Source: Lacrimispora sp. BS-2
GTDB lineage: Bacteria > Bacillota > Clostridia > Lachnospirales > Lachnospiraceae
Length of the DNA stretch: 64,000 bases
Reading direction: 5' to 3'
Assembly: GCF_040207125.1 (NCBI RefSeq)
Contig: NZ_CP157940.1
Coordinates: 2,480,001-2,544,000, forward strand
Made by a program: the position numbers and the translations under genes. This document shows positions 1 to 8,291 of the stretch, one piece after another. Below the pieces are notes generated by a model. It was given only the letters and a program-made list of their open reading frames with translations. It was not told where the DNA came from and searched no databases. Every line of letters starts with the position of its first letter. The stretch's first letter is position 1.

Positions 1-22
1 TTTGGCAAATGCAGCACAATTA

Positions 23-51
23 TTGACTCCTTTTTCCATTTATGCTAGGAT
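23..51 (+). promoter_or_regulatory. Candidate sigma-A promoter for the first small gene
   Basis: TTGACT (23-28) and TAGGAT (46-51) are separated by 17 bases and lie 35 bases before the start codon at 86. The -10 box is imperfect. Confidence 0.4.
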
Positions 52-85
52 ATGCCTAACAATCAAGAAAGAAAGGATCAGTTAA

Positions 86-313
86 ATGAACTTAATGAAC
101 CTGATGCAGTTAAAGGAATCCTGGGCTGTTTTTAAAGATAACCACCCTAAATTCCCCCTGTTCTTAAAAGCAGCTTTAAACGGCCCGTTAAAAGAAGGAA
201 GTGTGATGGAAATTCGCATTACATCACCGGAAGGAAAAGACCTTACAACTAATTTAAAGCTTAAGGCTTCCGACATGGAGCTGTTTGAACACTGGAAAGA
301 CTCCTTTGTATGA
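86..313 (+). CDS. Small conserved-looking hypothetical protein (75 aa)
   Basis: This 75-residue protein has no signal peptide, membrane segment or domain that I recognise. The start at 86 follows AAAGGA about eight bases upstream, and a second in-frame ATG lies three codons further on. It has a mixed charged and hydrophobic composition typical of a small soluble protein. The gene has its own candidate promoter and is followed at once by a strong terminator hairpin, so it is probably a single-gene transcript. The opposite strand of the same segment is also open, but has no ribosome site. The function is unknown. Confidence 0.7.
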   Translation: MNLMNLMQLKESWAVFKDNHPKFPLFLKAALNGPLKEGSVMEIRITSPEGKDLTTNLKLKASDMELFEHWKDSFV

Positions 314-317
314 TATT

Positions 318-346
318 AAAAAGTCGGCAGGCTGCCGACTTTTTTA
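318..346 (+). terminator. Bidirectional rho-independent terminator
   Basis: AAAAGTCGGCAG pairs with CTGCCGACTTTT around a one-base centre, with A and T runs on the two sides. It can end both the small gene on the left and the lipoprotein gene arriving from the right. Confidence 0.85.
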
Positions 347-371
347 ACACTTGAATACCCCTATGAAACGA

Positions 372-1115
372 TTATTTGCTTTCAACCAGCGGAAGGTTCC
401 AATCCAGCAGGTAAGGGCTGTTATCCCTTGTTTTGATATCTTCATAGACTTCGCGCCGGGCATCTCCGCTTTCATATGCCCAATATTCATACCCTCTTAA
501 GTAACTGTCCATCATTTCATCCCATGATGAAAACCTTTTCTGAATCATCTGTGCTATTTCAAGGGACTTGTCCAGTGCCTCCTGTTCCGTATAATATCCG
601 GCAATATAATACCAGCCGCACAAGGATGCAGCTCGGCAGTAATCCCAGCCGTCAATGGCCCCTGCTCCGTATTTTATGTAGTCGTCATATCCTTTTGCAA
701 GATAAAAAGCTTCATTTTCATCACCTGTAACATCACTAAAATATTCAACCAGTTCCGCCTGTTCCAGTTCCGATGCGCCATCCTCCTCCAGCGACTGCAT
801 CAGCGAAGCATAATCGGTCCGGTGCCCTTCGTCAAGCAGCCAGTTTAAATTTTCGTCCGCGCCGGCTCTGTCCGTTACACCCCACCATTCGTCCAATGCC
901 CTGAGCTCAAGCTGTTTATTGGCTTCATTCGCCTTCATTCCCCCAAAGAGCGTATAATCTCCGCCGTTAAGCTCTGTTAAAACTGCATAAGTACCGTTGA
1001 TCCAAAGAATTTCCGGCTGTACCTTTTTCTGTGGCACACAGCCGGCACAGCCACACAGGATGATCCCTATGATACTAAGAAGAATAGCATTTTTTGTAAT
1101 CTTTTGTTTATTCAT
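372..1115 (-). CDS. DUF1266-type lipoprotein
   Basis: This 247-residue protein begins with a charged N-terminus and a hydrophobic stretch ending in a Cys-rich segment (ILCGCAGC, about residues 19-26), which fits a lipoprotein signal with the anchor Cys at the end. The rest resembles DUF1266 proteins: an early ALDEWWGV segment (about 74-81) and a later Trp/Tyr/Gly-rich segment (AIDGWDYCRAASLCGWYYIAG, split about 154-173) followed by acidic helices. DUF1266 proteins have no assigned biochemical role. It is probably membrane-anchored on the outer face of the cytoplasmic membrane. It is transcribed towards the first terminator and away from the secreted protein at 1424. Confidence 0.7.
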   Translation of the reverse strand: MNKQKITKNAILLSIIGIILCGCAGCVPQKKVQPEILWINGTYAVLTELNGGDYTLFGGMKANEANKQLELRALDEWWGVTDRAGADENLNWLLDEGHRTDYASLMQSLEEDGASELEQAELVEYFSDVTGDENEAFYLAKGYDDYIKYGAGAIDGWDYCRAASLCGWYYIAGYYTEQEALDKSLEIAQMIQKRFSSWDEMMDSYLRGYEYWAYESGDARREVYEDIKTRDNSPYLLDWNLPLVESK

Positions 1116-1309
1116 GTTTTGTTTTACCTTTCATAAAATTAATTCATTTCATAAATCGCTTCATCATCGATTGCAAAGAACCGGAGTACATACCCGGCAC
1201 TCCCTGCATCCTCTTTTTATTCCTTCCATATTTTAACATATTGACAAATATTAATCAATCATTATTGGGAACAGTAAAATCCTGATCGAACACCTGAGAC
1301 AGTATTTTC

Positions 1310-1338
1310 TTGTTGTATTTACCAAAATATGGTACAAT
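1310..1338 (+). promoter_or_regulatory. Sigma-A promoter of the secreted repeat protein
   Basis: TTGTTG (1310-1315) and TACAAT (1333-1338) are spaced 17 bases apart. They give a leader of about 80 bases before the start at 1424. The rest of the 308-base gap from 1116 holds no gene or clear structured element. Confidence 0.55.
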
Positions 1339-1423
1339 AATAAATAAATGCAGTAACCGGAAGCTTTGTCTAAGCCTTTCTCACCATAAGGGCGAATATA
1401 ACAAGCAGGAGGAATGAAAAAGC

Positions 1424-2434
1424 ATGAAAAAAATCATAAAATTATTTGCAGTTGCATCGCTTCTCTCCATATCCATGGCATCAACCGCCCTTGCGGGAGT
1501 CTGGAAGCAGGATAGCACTGGCTGGTGGTGGCAGGATAAAGATAAATCCTATCCCTCCTCCGCCTGGAAATGGATCGACTCCGACGGAGACGGAACAGCA
1601 GAATGCTACTATTTTGATGAAAACGGTTATCTTCTGACCGAAACCACTGCCCCGGACGGCAGCACGGTCAATGAATCCGGCGCATGGACTGATCAGGGCA
1701 TTATCCGCCAAAGGGCATCAAACCCGTCTGCGGCGCGGATCATCAACCAGAAGGGGCTGGAGCTTTACCAGGAAGCAGACCAGAAGAGTTCCGGGCTGCC
1801 GGGCCTTGATATCGCGGCAGACATCCAAATGAACCTTTCCTATGACTGGCTGGAGATCCCGGTCTCCATGAATATGCTGCTTCAATACCATGACTTAAAT
1901 ACTCCGAACATGGAATTTCTCTCCCAGACCAGGATGGATATGCTGGGGATACGCAATTCAGAAACCTCTTTCTACACCAATGGCTGCTATTATCTGGATG
2001 GGGGGATGTATGAAAAATATAAAATGAAAATCGGATATGAAGATATGACCAGAAATATCACTTTAGGAGGACTGACCGGGCAGTTTGGAGCTTTCCTGGA
2101 TAACGTACAGATTGCAGACGGTGACGCCGGTAATAAGATTCTTTTGTATTCCAGCAAAACAGAAGGACTGGAAAGGTACCTGGCCGATTTCTGCGACGAG
2201 ATATGGCCCACCCTTTCTGATTCCAATTTTAAGATCAGCCGGGTTGACGGAAAGGCAGTCATCAGCCCGGAAGGCTATTTTTCCAAGGAGGCAATCTCCA
2301 TATACATGACCATAACCGAAGAGGACGAAACCATGGGTATGCTCATGAACATGAATCTGGATTACAACAATCCAGGAAAGGCTGTTTCCATTGAGTTTCC
2401 TTCCACAGAAGGATATCAGGAAGTCGTCTATTAA
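1424..2434 (+). CDS. Secreted protein with choline-binding-like repeat
   Basis: This 336-residue protein starts with a classic Sec signal peptide (MKKIIKLFAVASLL..., cleavage probably after STALA, about residue 24). The mature N-terminus contains a single cell-wall-binding type repeat: GWWWQDKDKSYPSSAWKWID, followed by an acidic DSDGDGTAECYYFDENGYLL-like segment at about 33-71. Such Trp/Tyr repeats bind choline or teichoic polymers in related proteins. The remainder (about 100-336) is probably an extracellular domain with several Met-rich strands; I do not recognise the family with certainty. The start has GGAGG about ten bases upstream. The gene is alone between its promoter and a strong terminator. 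Confidence 0.75.
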   Translation: MKKIIKLFAVASLLSISMASTALAGVWKQDSTGWWWQDKDKSYPSSAWKWIDSDGDGTAECYYFDENGYLLTETTAPDGSTVNESGAWTDQGIIRQRASNPSAARIINQKGLELYQEADQKSSGLPGLDIAADIQMNLSYDWLEIPVSMNMLLQYHDLNTPNMEFLSQTRMDMLGIRNSETSFYTNGCYYLDGGMYEKYKMKIGYEDMTRNITLGGLTGQFGAFLDNVQIADGDAGNKILLYSSKTEGLERYLADFCDEIWPTLSDSNFKISRVDGKAVISPEGYFSKEAISIYMTITEEDETMGMLMNMNLDYNNPGKAVSIEFPSTEGYQEVVY

Positions 2435-2435
2435 T

Positions 2436-2480
2436 AAAGAACAGGAGGGAAAACCGCTGGCGGCTCCCTCCTGTTCTTTT
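2436..2480 (+). terminator. Bidirectional terminator between convergent genes
   Basis: AAAGAACAGGAGGGA pairs with TCCCTCCTGTTCTTT across a GC-rich loop. It lies exactly between the stop of the secreted protein and the stop of the GyrI-like gene on the other strand. Confidence 0.9.
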
Positions 2481-2481
2481 A

Positions 2482-2940
2482 TCAATCCTTTAAACCGATA
2501 TAAATATGAATCAGTGCATCCTCCATGTCCCCATTCTGATATTCTTCAAAATCCCAGGCAAAGGCTCTCGGCAGATCCATCTTCCAAAGCTCCTGCCAGA
2601 ATTCTGCCACTGCCGTTATCATGTTTCCCCTTACCACAAATTTTGCATACGTTCCTGCTGGAATGGTCCTTGCCACCGTGCCCTCCGGGATCTCTTTTGC
2701 AGCCTCTACTTCACAGGCTGTTATCACACTGTAATCGTCCATTTCCCTTCCTGCATAATCTGTATAGATTCCCAGGGCCTTGTCATTGCTCTTATTTTTA
2801 ATGGCAGAATAAATGCCCTTTCCGTAAAAGCCTTCCCACAGGCCGCCGATCACCTTTCCCATATCCGGTGATGCGTTGTTTGTCCGGGCCAGCAGCCCAA
2901 CTACCTTTTTTTCCTTAAGTTCAACCCTCTCAAAATCCAT
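2482..2940 (-). CDS. GyrI-like/AraC effector-binding domain protein
   Basis: This 152-residue protein resembles the stand-alone GyrI-like small-molecule-binding (AraC effector-binding) fold. It has an N-terminal strand MDFERVELKEKKVVGL, a central IYTDYAG segment, and EIPEGTVARTIPAGTYAKF near residues 80-98, which is the typical 'P-G-x-YA' strand of the fold. A C-terminal AFAWDFEEY...IHIYIGL closes the domain. Family members bind hydrophobic cations or drugs, or inhibit gyrase; the ligand here is unknown. I chose the internal ATG at 2940 because GAGGTAAG precedes it; an upstream ATG at 2982 has no ribosome site. There is no DNA-binding domain. Confidence 0.75.
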   Translation of the reverse strand: MDFERVELKEKKVVGLLARTNNASPDMGKVIGGLWEGFYGKGIYSAIKNKSNDKALGIYTDYAGREMDDYSVITACEVEAAKEIPEGTVARTIPAGTYAKFVVRGNMITAVAEFWQELWKMDLPRAFAWDFEEYQNGDMEDALIHIYIGLKD

Positions 2941-3117
2941 TTTTCTTACCTCTTTTCCTTTTTCCCGCCTGATTTGTGGCATAGTGGGATATCTATAAGG
3001 TATTTCTTTCTATGATAAGAGGATTGTAGCATACCGAATATGACATCTATATGTCGCAATTCATCTGCTCCTGATTATTTTTTATAAAAATCTCTGGGTG
3101 CTTATGGTTCCATTCTC

Positions 3118-3975
3118 TTATTCGTATATTTTACCGTATCCAAATGCGCCGCTGATTCCGCAGACTTTTGCTGCAAAGCCTGCTGCTTTTTGCAGGCTTT
3201 CTGTAATTGCACCGGCATCTGCCTCACCTTTTTTAAGATGAGCAACATAACTAACCATGAAGGAAGTGATCAAAGAATCTCCGGCACCCATGGTATCCAC
3301 CACTGTTTCAACAGGTGCAGCCTTTTGCATAAAGAAACTTTTACCATCGTACAGGATACAGCCGTCAGCACCTCTTGACGCCACTGCCAGCTTCGGGCCG
3401 TAGGAAACCACCTTTTTCAAATGCTCTTTTGCTTCTTCATTGGTTCCGTCAAAGGAGCAGAAAGCAAAATCAACATCCGGAGCCACCTTTTGGTAATATT
3501 CCTCTGTGGAGTCATCGGAAAAATCAAAGGAAACAAGGATCCCTGCCTCACGAATCTTATGAAGTTCTTGTTCCATAAAGCAGTAATTTCCTGAATGAAC
3601 CAGGTCAAACTGTTTTATATACTCCAGATCAAAACGGTCCAGAATAAAAGGAGTTTTTCCCCTGATACCGCCTTCATTAGAACCTAGAAATATACGGTCC
3701 CCATCAATGACAGTTGCTTTTGCACAGCCATTCTCACCTTCCAGCTGCTCACATTTAATCATTTCAATTCCGATTTCTTCTAAAGTGGCAATTACATGCT
3801 CAGCTTCTGCATCATCTCCGAAGTATCCCATATAAGCGCTTCTTTTTGCTCCGAACATATCTGCATATACTGCAAAATTCACGCAGTTTCCGCCTGGATA
3901 CATCATCTTGATATGCACATATTTATCTACCACATTGTCACCAAATCCCAGTACACTTACATCATATTTGTCCAT
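3118..3975 (-). CDS. frlD: PfkB-family kinase, fructosamine (fructoselysine) 6-kinase-like
   Basis: This 285-residue protein is a ribokinase/PfkB-fold sugar kinase. It shows the substrate-binding GGNCVNFAVYA motif near residues 28-38 and the ATP/catalytic motif DTMGAGDSLITSF near 230-242. Its length matches FrlD-type fructoselysine kinases, which phosphorylate the C6 of Amadori sugars after uptake. It is the last gene of a four-gene minus-strand operon, 27 bases after the deglycase, and that pairing of kinase and deglycase is the signature of Amadori-compound catabolism. An upstream GTG adds three residues, but GAGGTG lies at the right distance for the ATG at 3975. The exact amino-acid conjugate cannot be read from the sequence. 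Confidence 0.75.
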   Translation of the reverse strand: MDKYDVSVLGFGDNVVDKYVHIKMMYPGGNCVNFAVYADMFGAKRSAYMGYFGDDAEAEHVIATLEEIGIEMIKCEQLEGENGCAKATVIDGDRIFLGSNEGGIRGKTPFILDRFDLEYIKQFDLVHSGNYCFMEQELHKIREAGILVSFDFSDDSTEEYYQKVAPDVDFAFCSFDGTNEEAKEHLKKVVSYGPKLAVASRGADGCILYDGKSFFMQKAAPVETVVDTMGAGDSLITSFMVSYVAHLKKGEADAGAITESLQKAAGFAAKVCGISGAFGYGKIYE

Positions 3976-4002
3976 GATCCACACCTCGCCATTTTATTTA
4001 TT

Positions 4003-4971
4003 TTAGTACTCTACAACCCCCATGTAACGTCTCATATCTGTTGGATGGCATCTTTTGTCCTGAAGCGCATTTCTGTAAGCAACGCTCATTGCGTAGAATA
4101 CCATCGGGTTGAAATATTCAACACAGCTGTCATCGATCATGTCCAGGCCTAATTCCTCCGCATCAATTACTTCGTATTTTTTTCCGTATTTTTCAAGGAA
4201 GGCAAGACATCTTTCATCCATGATACGGTTTCTTCCTCTGCTCATCAGCAGGATGTATAGATGCTCCTCATCGGTCACCTCAAACGGTCCGTGGAAATAT
4301 TCTGCCGAATTTAAGTAGCAGCAATCCATCCATTGCATTTCCTGAAGGGAACAGATTGCAAAACCGTAAGCTGCTGCATAGGAAGCGCCGGAGCCCATAA
4401 TATATAGAAAATCTTCCTTATAATATTTTTCTGCAAAAAGCCATGTCCGGTTTTTTACCTTTGTTATGGCTGCACGGACGATTTCGTCTGCTTTTTCCAG
4501 ACCGTCTTTTACCGCATCGTATTTTATATAATCCGGCTCCTGAGCTTTCATGAGTTCATTTAATACACGGAGAACAATTCCCTGTGGTTTTTCTTTTTCA
4601 TTCACATGATCTGACCAGTCATAAATAACCGGCATCATAGAATCATCGTTACACGCAGAATCAGGATTGTGGGTCATTGTGATTACTGCGGCGCCCAAGT
4701 CTCTTGCCATATGGGCGGCTTCGACGGTTTCTTTTGTATTACCTCCATGGGAGCAGATAAATACAAGACTGTTTTTTCCAAGGTGGATTGGAGGAGTTAC
4801 CACAAATTCCTTGCTTGTAATCCAGTCAGCATGCATTGTTTTGGACTCACTGCGTACAAAATAATATCCTGGATACAGATCCACCAAGGAACCTCCGCAT
4901 GCCACAAAATAAACATCCTCTATTTTTTCTCTGCCAGATAAAATTGCTTTTGTCATTTCTTTTTCGTTCAT
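4003..4971 (-). CDS. frlB: SIS-domain phosphosugar deglycase, FrlB-like
   Basis: This 322-residue protein has two SIS (sugar isomerase) folds. The first begins around YFVACGGSLVDL (about 21-32) and contains SHGGNTKETVEAA (about 73-85). The second contains YIMGSGASYAAAYG (about 170-183) and NSAEYFHGPFEV (about 200-211). The C-terminal RRYMGVVEY closely parallels the RRYYGGLVEY end of E. coli FrlB. FrlB-type enzymes split fructosamine 6-phosphate into glucose 6-phosphate and the free amino compound. The neighbours are a YfcC transporter upstream and the kinase downstream. It could act on fructose-asparagine, fructoselysine, glucoselysine or another conjugate. Confidence 0.75.
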   Translation of the reverse strand: MNEKEMTKAILSGREKIEDVYFVACGGSLVDLYPGYYFVRSESKTMHADWITSKEFVVTPPIHLGKNSLVFICSHGGNTKETVEAAHMARDLGAAVITMTHNPDSACNDDSMMPVIYDWSDHVNEKEKPQGIVLRVLNELMKAQEPDYIKYDAVKDGLEKADEIVRAAITKVKNRTWLFAEKYYKEDFLYIMGSGASYAAAYGFAICSLQEMQWMDCCYLNSAEYFHGPFEVTDEEHLYILLMSRGRNRIMDERCLAFLEKYGKKYEVIDAEELGLDMIDDSCVEYFNPMVFYAMSVAYRNALQDKRCHPTDMRRYMGVVEY

Positions 4972-5041
4972 GATTTTTCTTTCACCCTTTTTTATTTATT
5001 TCTAATGATTGCTTATGTTTTTTCTGCAGGCATACAGCGTC

Positions 5042-6457
5042 TTATAAGATTGCTGATACCGCACAAAATACCAAAGCTAATACGGTTACTGCCATAAAAA
5101 ATTTCCAGATCGTCTTCCACCACTGTCCGAAGGAAATCCTGCACACTGCAAGTCCTGCTACGGTCATACCTGCGGTTGGACTGATCATATTGGTCAACTG
5201 GTTCGCAAACTGCAATACGGTTACGCTCGCCTCCGGATTCACTCCCTGCAGATCACAAAGAGGCGCCATAATCGGCATGGTCAATGATGCCAGCGCAGAA
5301 GAAGAAGGTACCAGGAAGGACAGGAGTGACTGAACCACATACATCACTGTAGTAAATGCCACACTGTTAAAGCTTTCAAGGCTGCTTGACAGTGTATTTA
5401 AGATTGTATCAATGATCATACCGTTTTCTGCAACGACCAGAATACCGCGGCAGACACCGACTACAACTGCTGCAAATGCCAGGTCTTTTACACCAATTAC
5501 GAATTCTTCTGCGATTTCCTTTTCTTTCATTCCTCCTACGATTCCCATAAGAATACCCATAACCAGGAAGATTGCAGAAATTTCATCCATGTACCATCCA
5601 TATTTTAAAATTCCAAAGATAATAGTTGCCATTCCCAGGCCAAATACAACAAGCACCAGTTTGTCACGGAGCGTAAAGGATGTATCGCCTTCATCCATTG
5701 CAAATTCCTGTTTTTTCAGAATATCATCATTATAAGTAATAGAAACCGAAGGATTTTTGTGTACCTTAGCGGCATAGCGCATTACATAAGCAACAGATAC
5801 AGCCATCATGATGATCCACCATGCAAAACGGTAAATGAGTTGCGGATTCCCCTGAATTCCAGCTACACCCTGAGCAATTAATACATTAAAGGGGTTTGTT
5901 GTAGACGCTGCATAACCGATCTGCGGACCTAAGAATACAACCATGAATGTCGTCATGGAATCATATCCCATAGCAAAGAAGATTGGCATCAGCATGATAT
6001 AAAAGGGAATGACTTCTTCCGACATACCAAACGTAGTTCCTCCGATTCCCAAAAGAATCATCATAATAGGTATCAGCAGCCTCTCTTTCCCCTGAAGCTT
6101 GCTAATGACCTTTCGGATTCCCCTGTTCATGGCATTTGTTTTTGTAAGTATCTGGAATGTGCCGCCAATTAAAAGGATAAAAGCCACTACGTCCGCAGCT
6201 GCCTGAATACCTCTTGTAGGCGCCATCAGTATTTCCAGAATACCCTGGCGCAGATCCCCGCCGTCTGTCACCTTGTCAACCACCTGGTAAGTACCTGAAA
6301 TTGCCACCTCACGTTCACCTGCCGGTGTATCAATCAGCTGTCTTTCAAATTGTCCGCTTGGCACTACCCATGTCAAAACGGCAAATACAATAATCAGAAT
6401 AAATGCAAGAGTATAAACGTGCGGCAGTTGAAGTTTAAATTTCTTTTTTTCATTCAT
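5042..6457 (-). CDS. YfcC/DcuC-like membrane transporter
   Basis: This 471-residue polytopic protein belongs to the YfcC family of the DcuC-type anion/amino-acid carriers. It has about 11-12 hydrophobic segments, an N-terminal LPHVYTLAFILI segment, the paired GIGGTTFGMSEE and STTNPFNVLIAQ re-entrant motifs in the first half, and PSSSALASLTMPIMAPL and ISPTAGMTVAGLA in the second half. The start at 6457 follows GGGAGAAC and overlaps the end of the amidohydrolase gene by eight bases, so translation is probably coupled. Salmonella FraA, which imports fructose-asparagine, is also a Dcu-type carrier. Position between an amidohydrolase and Amadori enzymes suggests it imports the conjugated sugar. 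Confidence 0.75.
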   Translation of the reverse strand: MNEKKKFKLQLPHVYTLAFILIIVFAVLTWVVPSGQFERQLIDTPAGEREVAISGTYQVVDKVTDGGDLRQGILEILMAPTRGIQAAADVVAFILLIGGTFQILTKTNAMNRGIRKVISKLQGKERLLIPIMMILLGIGGTTFGMSEEVIPFYIMLMPIFFAMGYDSMTTFMVVFLGPQIGYAASTTNPFNVLIAQGVAGIQGNPQLIYRFAWWIIMMAVSVAYVMRYAAKVHKNPSVSITYNDDILKKQEFAMDEGDTSFTLRDKLVLVVFGLGMATIIFGILKYGWYMDEISAIFLVMGILMGIVGGMKEKEIAEEFVIGVKDLAFAAVVVGVCRGILVVAENGMIIDTILNTLSSSLESFNSVAFTTVMYVVQSLLSFLVPSSSALASLTMPIMAPLCDLQGVNPEASVTVLQFANQLTNMISPTAGMTVAGLAVCRISFGQWWKTIWKFFMAVTVLALVFCAVSAIL

Positions 6458-8024
6458 ATTCTGTTCTCCCATTATTCTCGTATACAACCTCTCCGTTAAC
6501 TATCGTCAAAGAAACTTTTACGTCTCTCATCTCCTCCATTGGTACTTCAAATACATTGCGTTCCAAAACTGTGATATCTGCCAGCTTACCATCTTCCAAG
6601 GTACCGAGTTTTTCCTCCATACTTAAATTCACCGCACCGCCGTAGGTCCATGCTTTCAGCATTTCTGAAACCGTAATCGTGTTCTGCTTATTAAAAGGCT
6701 GTCCACCTTCCGGGAAGTAACCGCCGCATCCATGATAAATCGCTTGGGGAATATCGGTAATCATAAGCGGTAAGTCTGTGGCCCCTGAAAGTACAGCACC
6801 GCTGTCCAGCATTTTTCTCCGGTTCCAGTAGTATTTCCCACGCTTCATACCAATAGTCTTCCCGATGTTTTCCTTAACCGCATCTCCGGGATCAAGGGAC
6901 ATAATCTGGAAATAAATCTCTCCTATCACACCGAGCTCTCCCATTTTCTCCAAATCTGCCGGATTGGAAAATTCCAGATCAGTGACCGCATGCCGGTTCA
7001 CTAGCTTACCATTCTCTTTCTTACATTTTCCGAAAATCTCCATCACTTTATGCACCGCCCCGTCTCCCTGTGCATGGAGGGAATAACGAAATCCATTTTC
7101 ATCTGCCAAATGTACTTCCTTCTCAATTAAGTCATAGTCAATGTGGACTCCGCAGCAATAGTCCTGCCCTTCATATGGCTCTAACAGATCCCCTTTATGG
7201 CTTGCCACCGTGCCGTCCGTCATACGGTTGTAACCGGAAAATCTTACAAAATCCCCTGTAAATTTCTCCCGCATCCGAATGCCGTGTTCGATGTTGATCT
7301 GTTCTCCTACCGGCTGGGACATGAAGAAGATCCGCATGGTCAGCTCTTTATTTTCCTCCTTTTCCTTGAGAAAATTATCAAAGCCATAATAATCATCGAA
7401 GCCCATTTCCTTAACTGTCGTTACACCCCTGCTATTCATCAACTTCATATAATCTGAAAATTCTCTCTGGATGAAGCCTCTGTCATTGAGATACTCTCTC
7501 ATGATTTTGTAGTAAGCTTCCGGATAACATTTCTCCGGGGTAAATCCGTAGGTATTCCTGGCATGATCATTCATGATGCAGGTGCTTCTGTCCGCCGCGA
7601 AGATAATAACGCCTCTATCTGGATAAGCCTCGTTTAAATGCCGTTCCATTGCTTCTGCCGGAAATCCCTCCGGCTTCCAGCCATGTCCGAAAAGCGTATC
7701 CTTTGCGCCCTTTTGTCCGGCGTAGATCTTCAGGCGTTTCATACACTCCTCCGGGGTCTCTGCACCAGCCATGTCCATACCGATATGAAAAATAGCGTAT
7801 CCGGTGAAGAAGGTATGAACATCAATAAATCCAGGTGCTACCAGTTGTTCCTTCAAATCCAATATTTTCGTCTTTTCTCCAACCAAGGTCTGATAATCAT
7901 TGTTGGTACCAACTTTCAGTATCTGATTACCTTCAATAGCGACATAGCCCTTTATCAGCTCATCCGTAAGTCCAGTAAAGATGTTGTCAGAGAATAAAAG
8001 AATATCTGCTGTTGTATTGGTCAT
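6450..8024 (-). CDS. YtcJ-type amidohydrolase (amidohydrolase family 3) with altered metal motif
   Basis: This 524-residue cytoplasmic protein has the amidohydrolase-3 layout: a beta-sandwich N-terminus, APGFIDVHTFF near residues 63-73, a central YNRMTDGTVASHKGDLLEPY segment (about 260-279), LHAQGDGAVH (about 308-317), SGATDLPLMITDIPQA, and a C-terminal GKLADITVLERNVF return to the sandwich. The usual HxH metal pair reads H-T-F, and the position normally occupied by the His of the RIEHAQ motif appears as Asp in AVTDLE. It may therefore use one metal or have a changed chemistry. It is first in the Amadori operon, directly behind the operator-bearing promoter. A plausible role is releasing or deacylating the amino part of the substrate. 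Confidence 0.7.
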   Translation of the reverse strand: MTNTTADILLFSDNIFTGLTDELIKGYVAIEGNQILKVGTNNDYQTLVGEKTKILDLKEQLVAPGFIDVHTFFTGYAIFHIGMDMAGAETPEECMKRLKIYAGQKGAKDTLFGHGWKPEGFPAEAMERHLNEAYPDRGVIIFAADRSTCIMNDHARNTYGFTPEKCYPEAYYKIMREYLNDRGFIQREFSDYMKLMNSRGVTTVKEMGFDDYYGFDNFLKEKEENKELTMRIFFMSQPVGEQINIEHGIRMREKFTGDFVRFSGYNRMTDGTVASHKGDLLEPYEGQDYCCGVHIDYDLIEKEVHLADENGFRYSLHAQGDGAVHKVMEIFGKCKKENGKLVNRHAVTDLEFSNPADLEKMGELGVIGEIYFQIMSLDPGDAVKENIGKTIGMKRGKYYWNRRKMLDSGAVLSGATDLPLMITDIPQAIYHGCGGYFPEGGQPFNKQNTITVSEMLKAWTYGGAVNLSMEEKLGTLEDGKLADITVLERNVFEVPMEEMRDVKVSLTIVNGEVVYENNGRTEYE

Positions 8025-8058
8025 TTCTTATCCCTCCTTGTCATTATTTGTTACTTAC

Positions 8059-8087
8059 TTTATAACATAATATAACGTTATATTCAA
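8059..8087 (-). promoter_or_regulatory. Promoter of the Amadori operon
   Basis: On the minus strand, TTGAAT (plus 8082-8087) and TATAAA (plus 8059-8064) are spaced 17 bases. One operator palindrome fills the spacer. Confidence 0.65.
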
Positions 8088-8106
8088 TGGTTATATAACG
8101 TTATAT
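8069..8106. promoter_or_regulatory. Two palindromic operators, probable GntR/UTRA sites
   Basis: A perfect 16-base palindrome, AATATAACGTTATATT (8069-8084), and a perfect 14-base palindrome, ATATAACGTTATAT (8093-8106), share the core AACGTT, and their centres are 23 bases apart. The first sits between -35 and -10 of the operon promoter and the second just upstream of -35. The arrangement fits cooperative repression by the divergent GntR-family protein encoded at 8292. Confidence 0.75.
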
Positions 8107-8226
8107 TATCTTTTCTACTTTTTATCCAATTTTTTATTCTATTTTTTATTGATTTTTACCAAACAAAAAAAATCCTATCATTTCTCTTACCAAAGACAGG
8201 ATAATAAAGTCATTTTAATAAAGGCT

Positions 8227-8256
8227 TTGACCCTCATAGCACAACTATAGTATAAT
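8227..8256 (+). promoter_or_regulatory. Promoter of the GntR regulator gene
   Basis: TTGACC (8227-8232) and TATAAT (8251-8256) are spaced 18 bases, 35 bases before the start codon. An AT-rich segment between 8107 and 8226 holds no further clear signal. Confidence 0.65.
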
Positions 8257-8291
8257 TGAAATAACGAGTATGAATTAAAGGAGTATGTATT

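Noticed and set aside
1481..1711. Reverse-strand reading frame in the secreted protein gene
   Set aside because: It is a shadow of the plus-strand gene with signal peptide, and has no ribosome site. Many similar shadows elsewhere were left out for the same reason.
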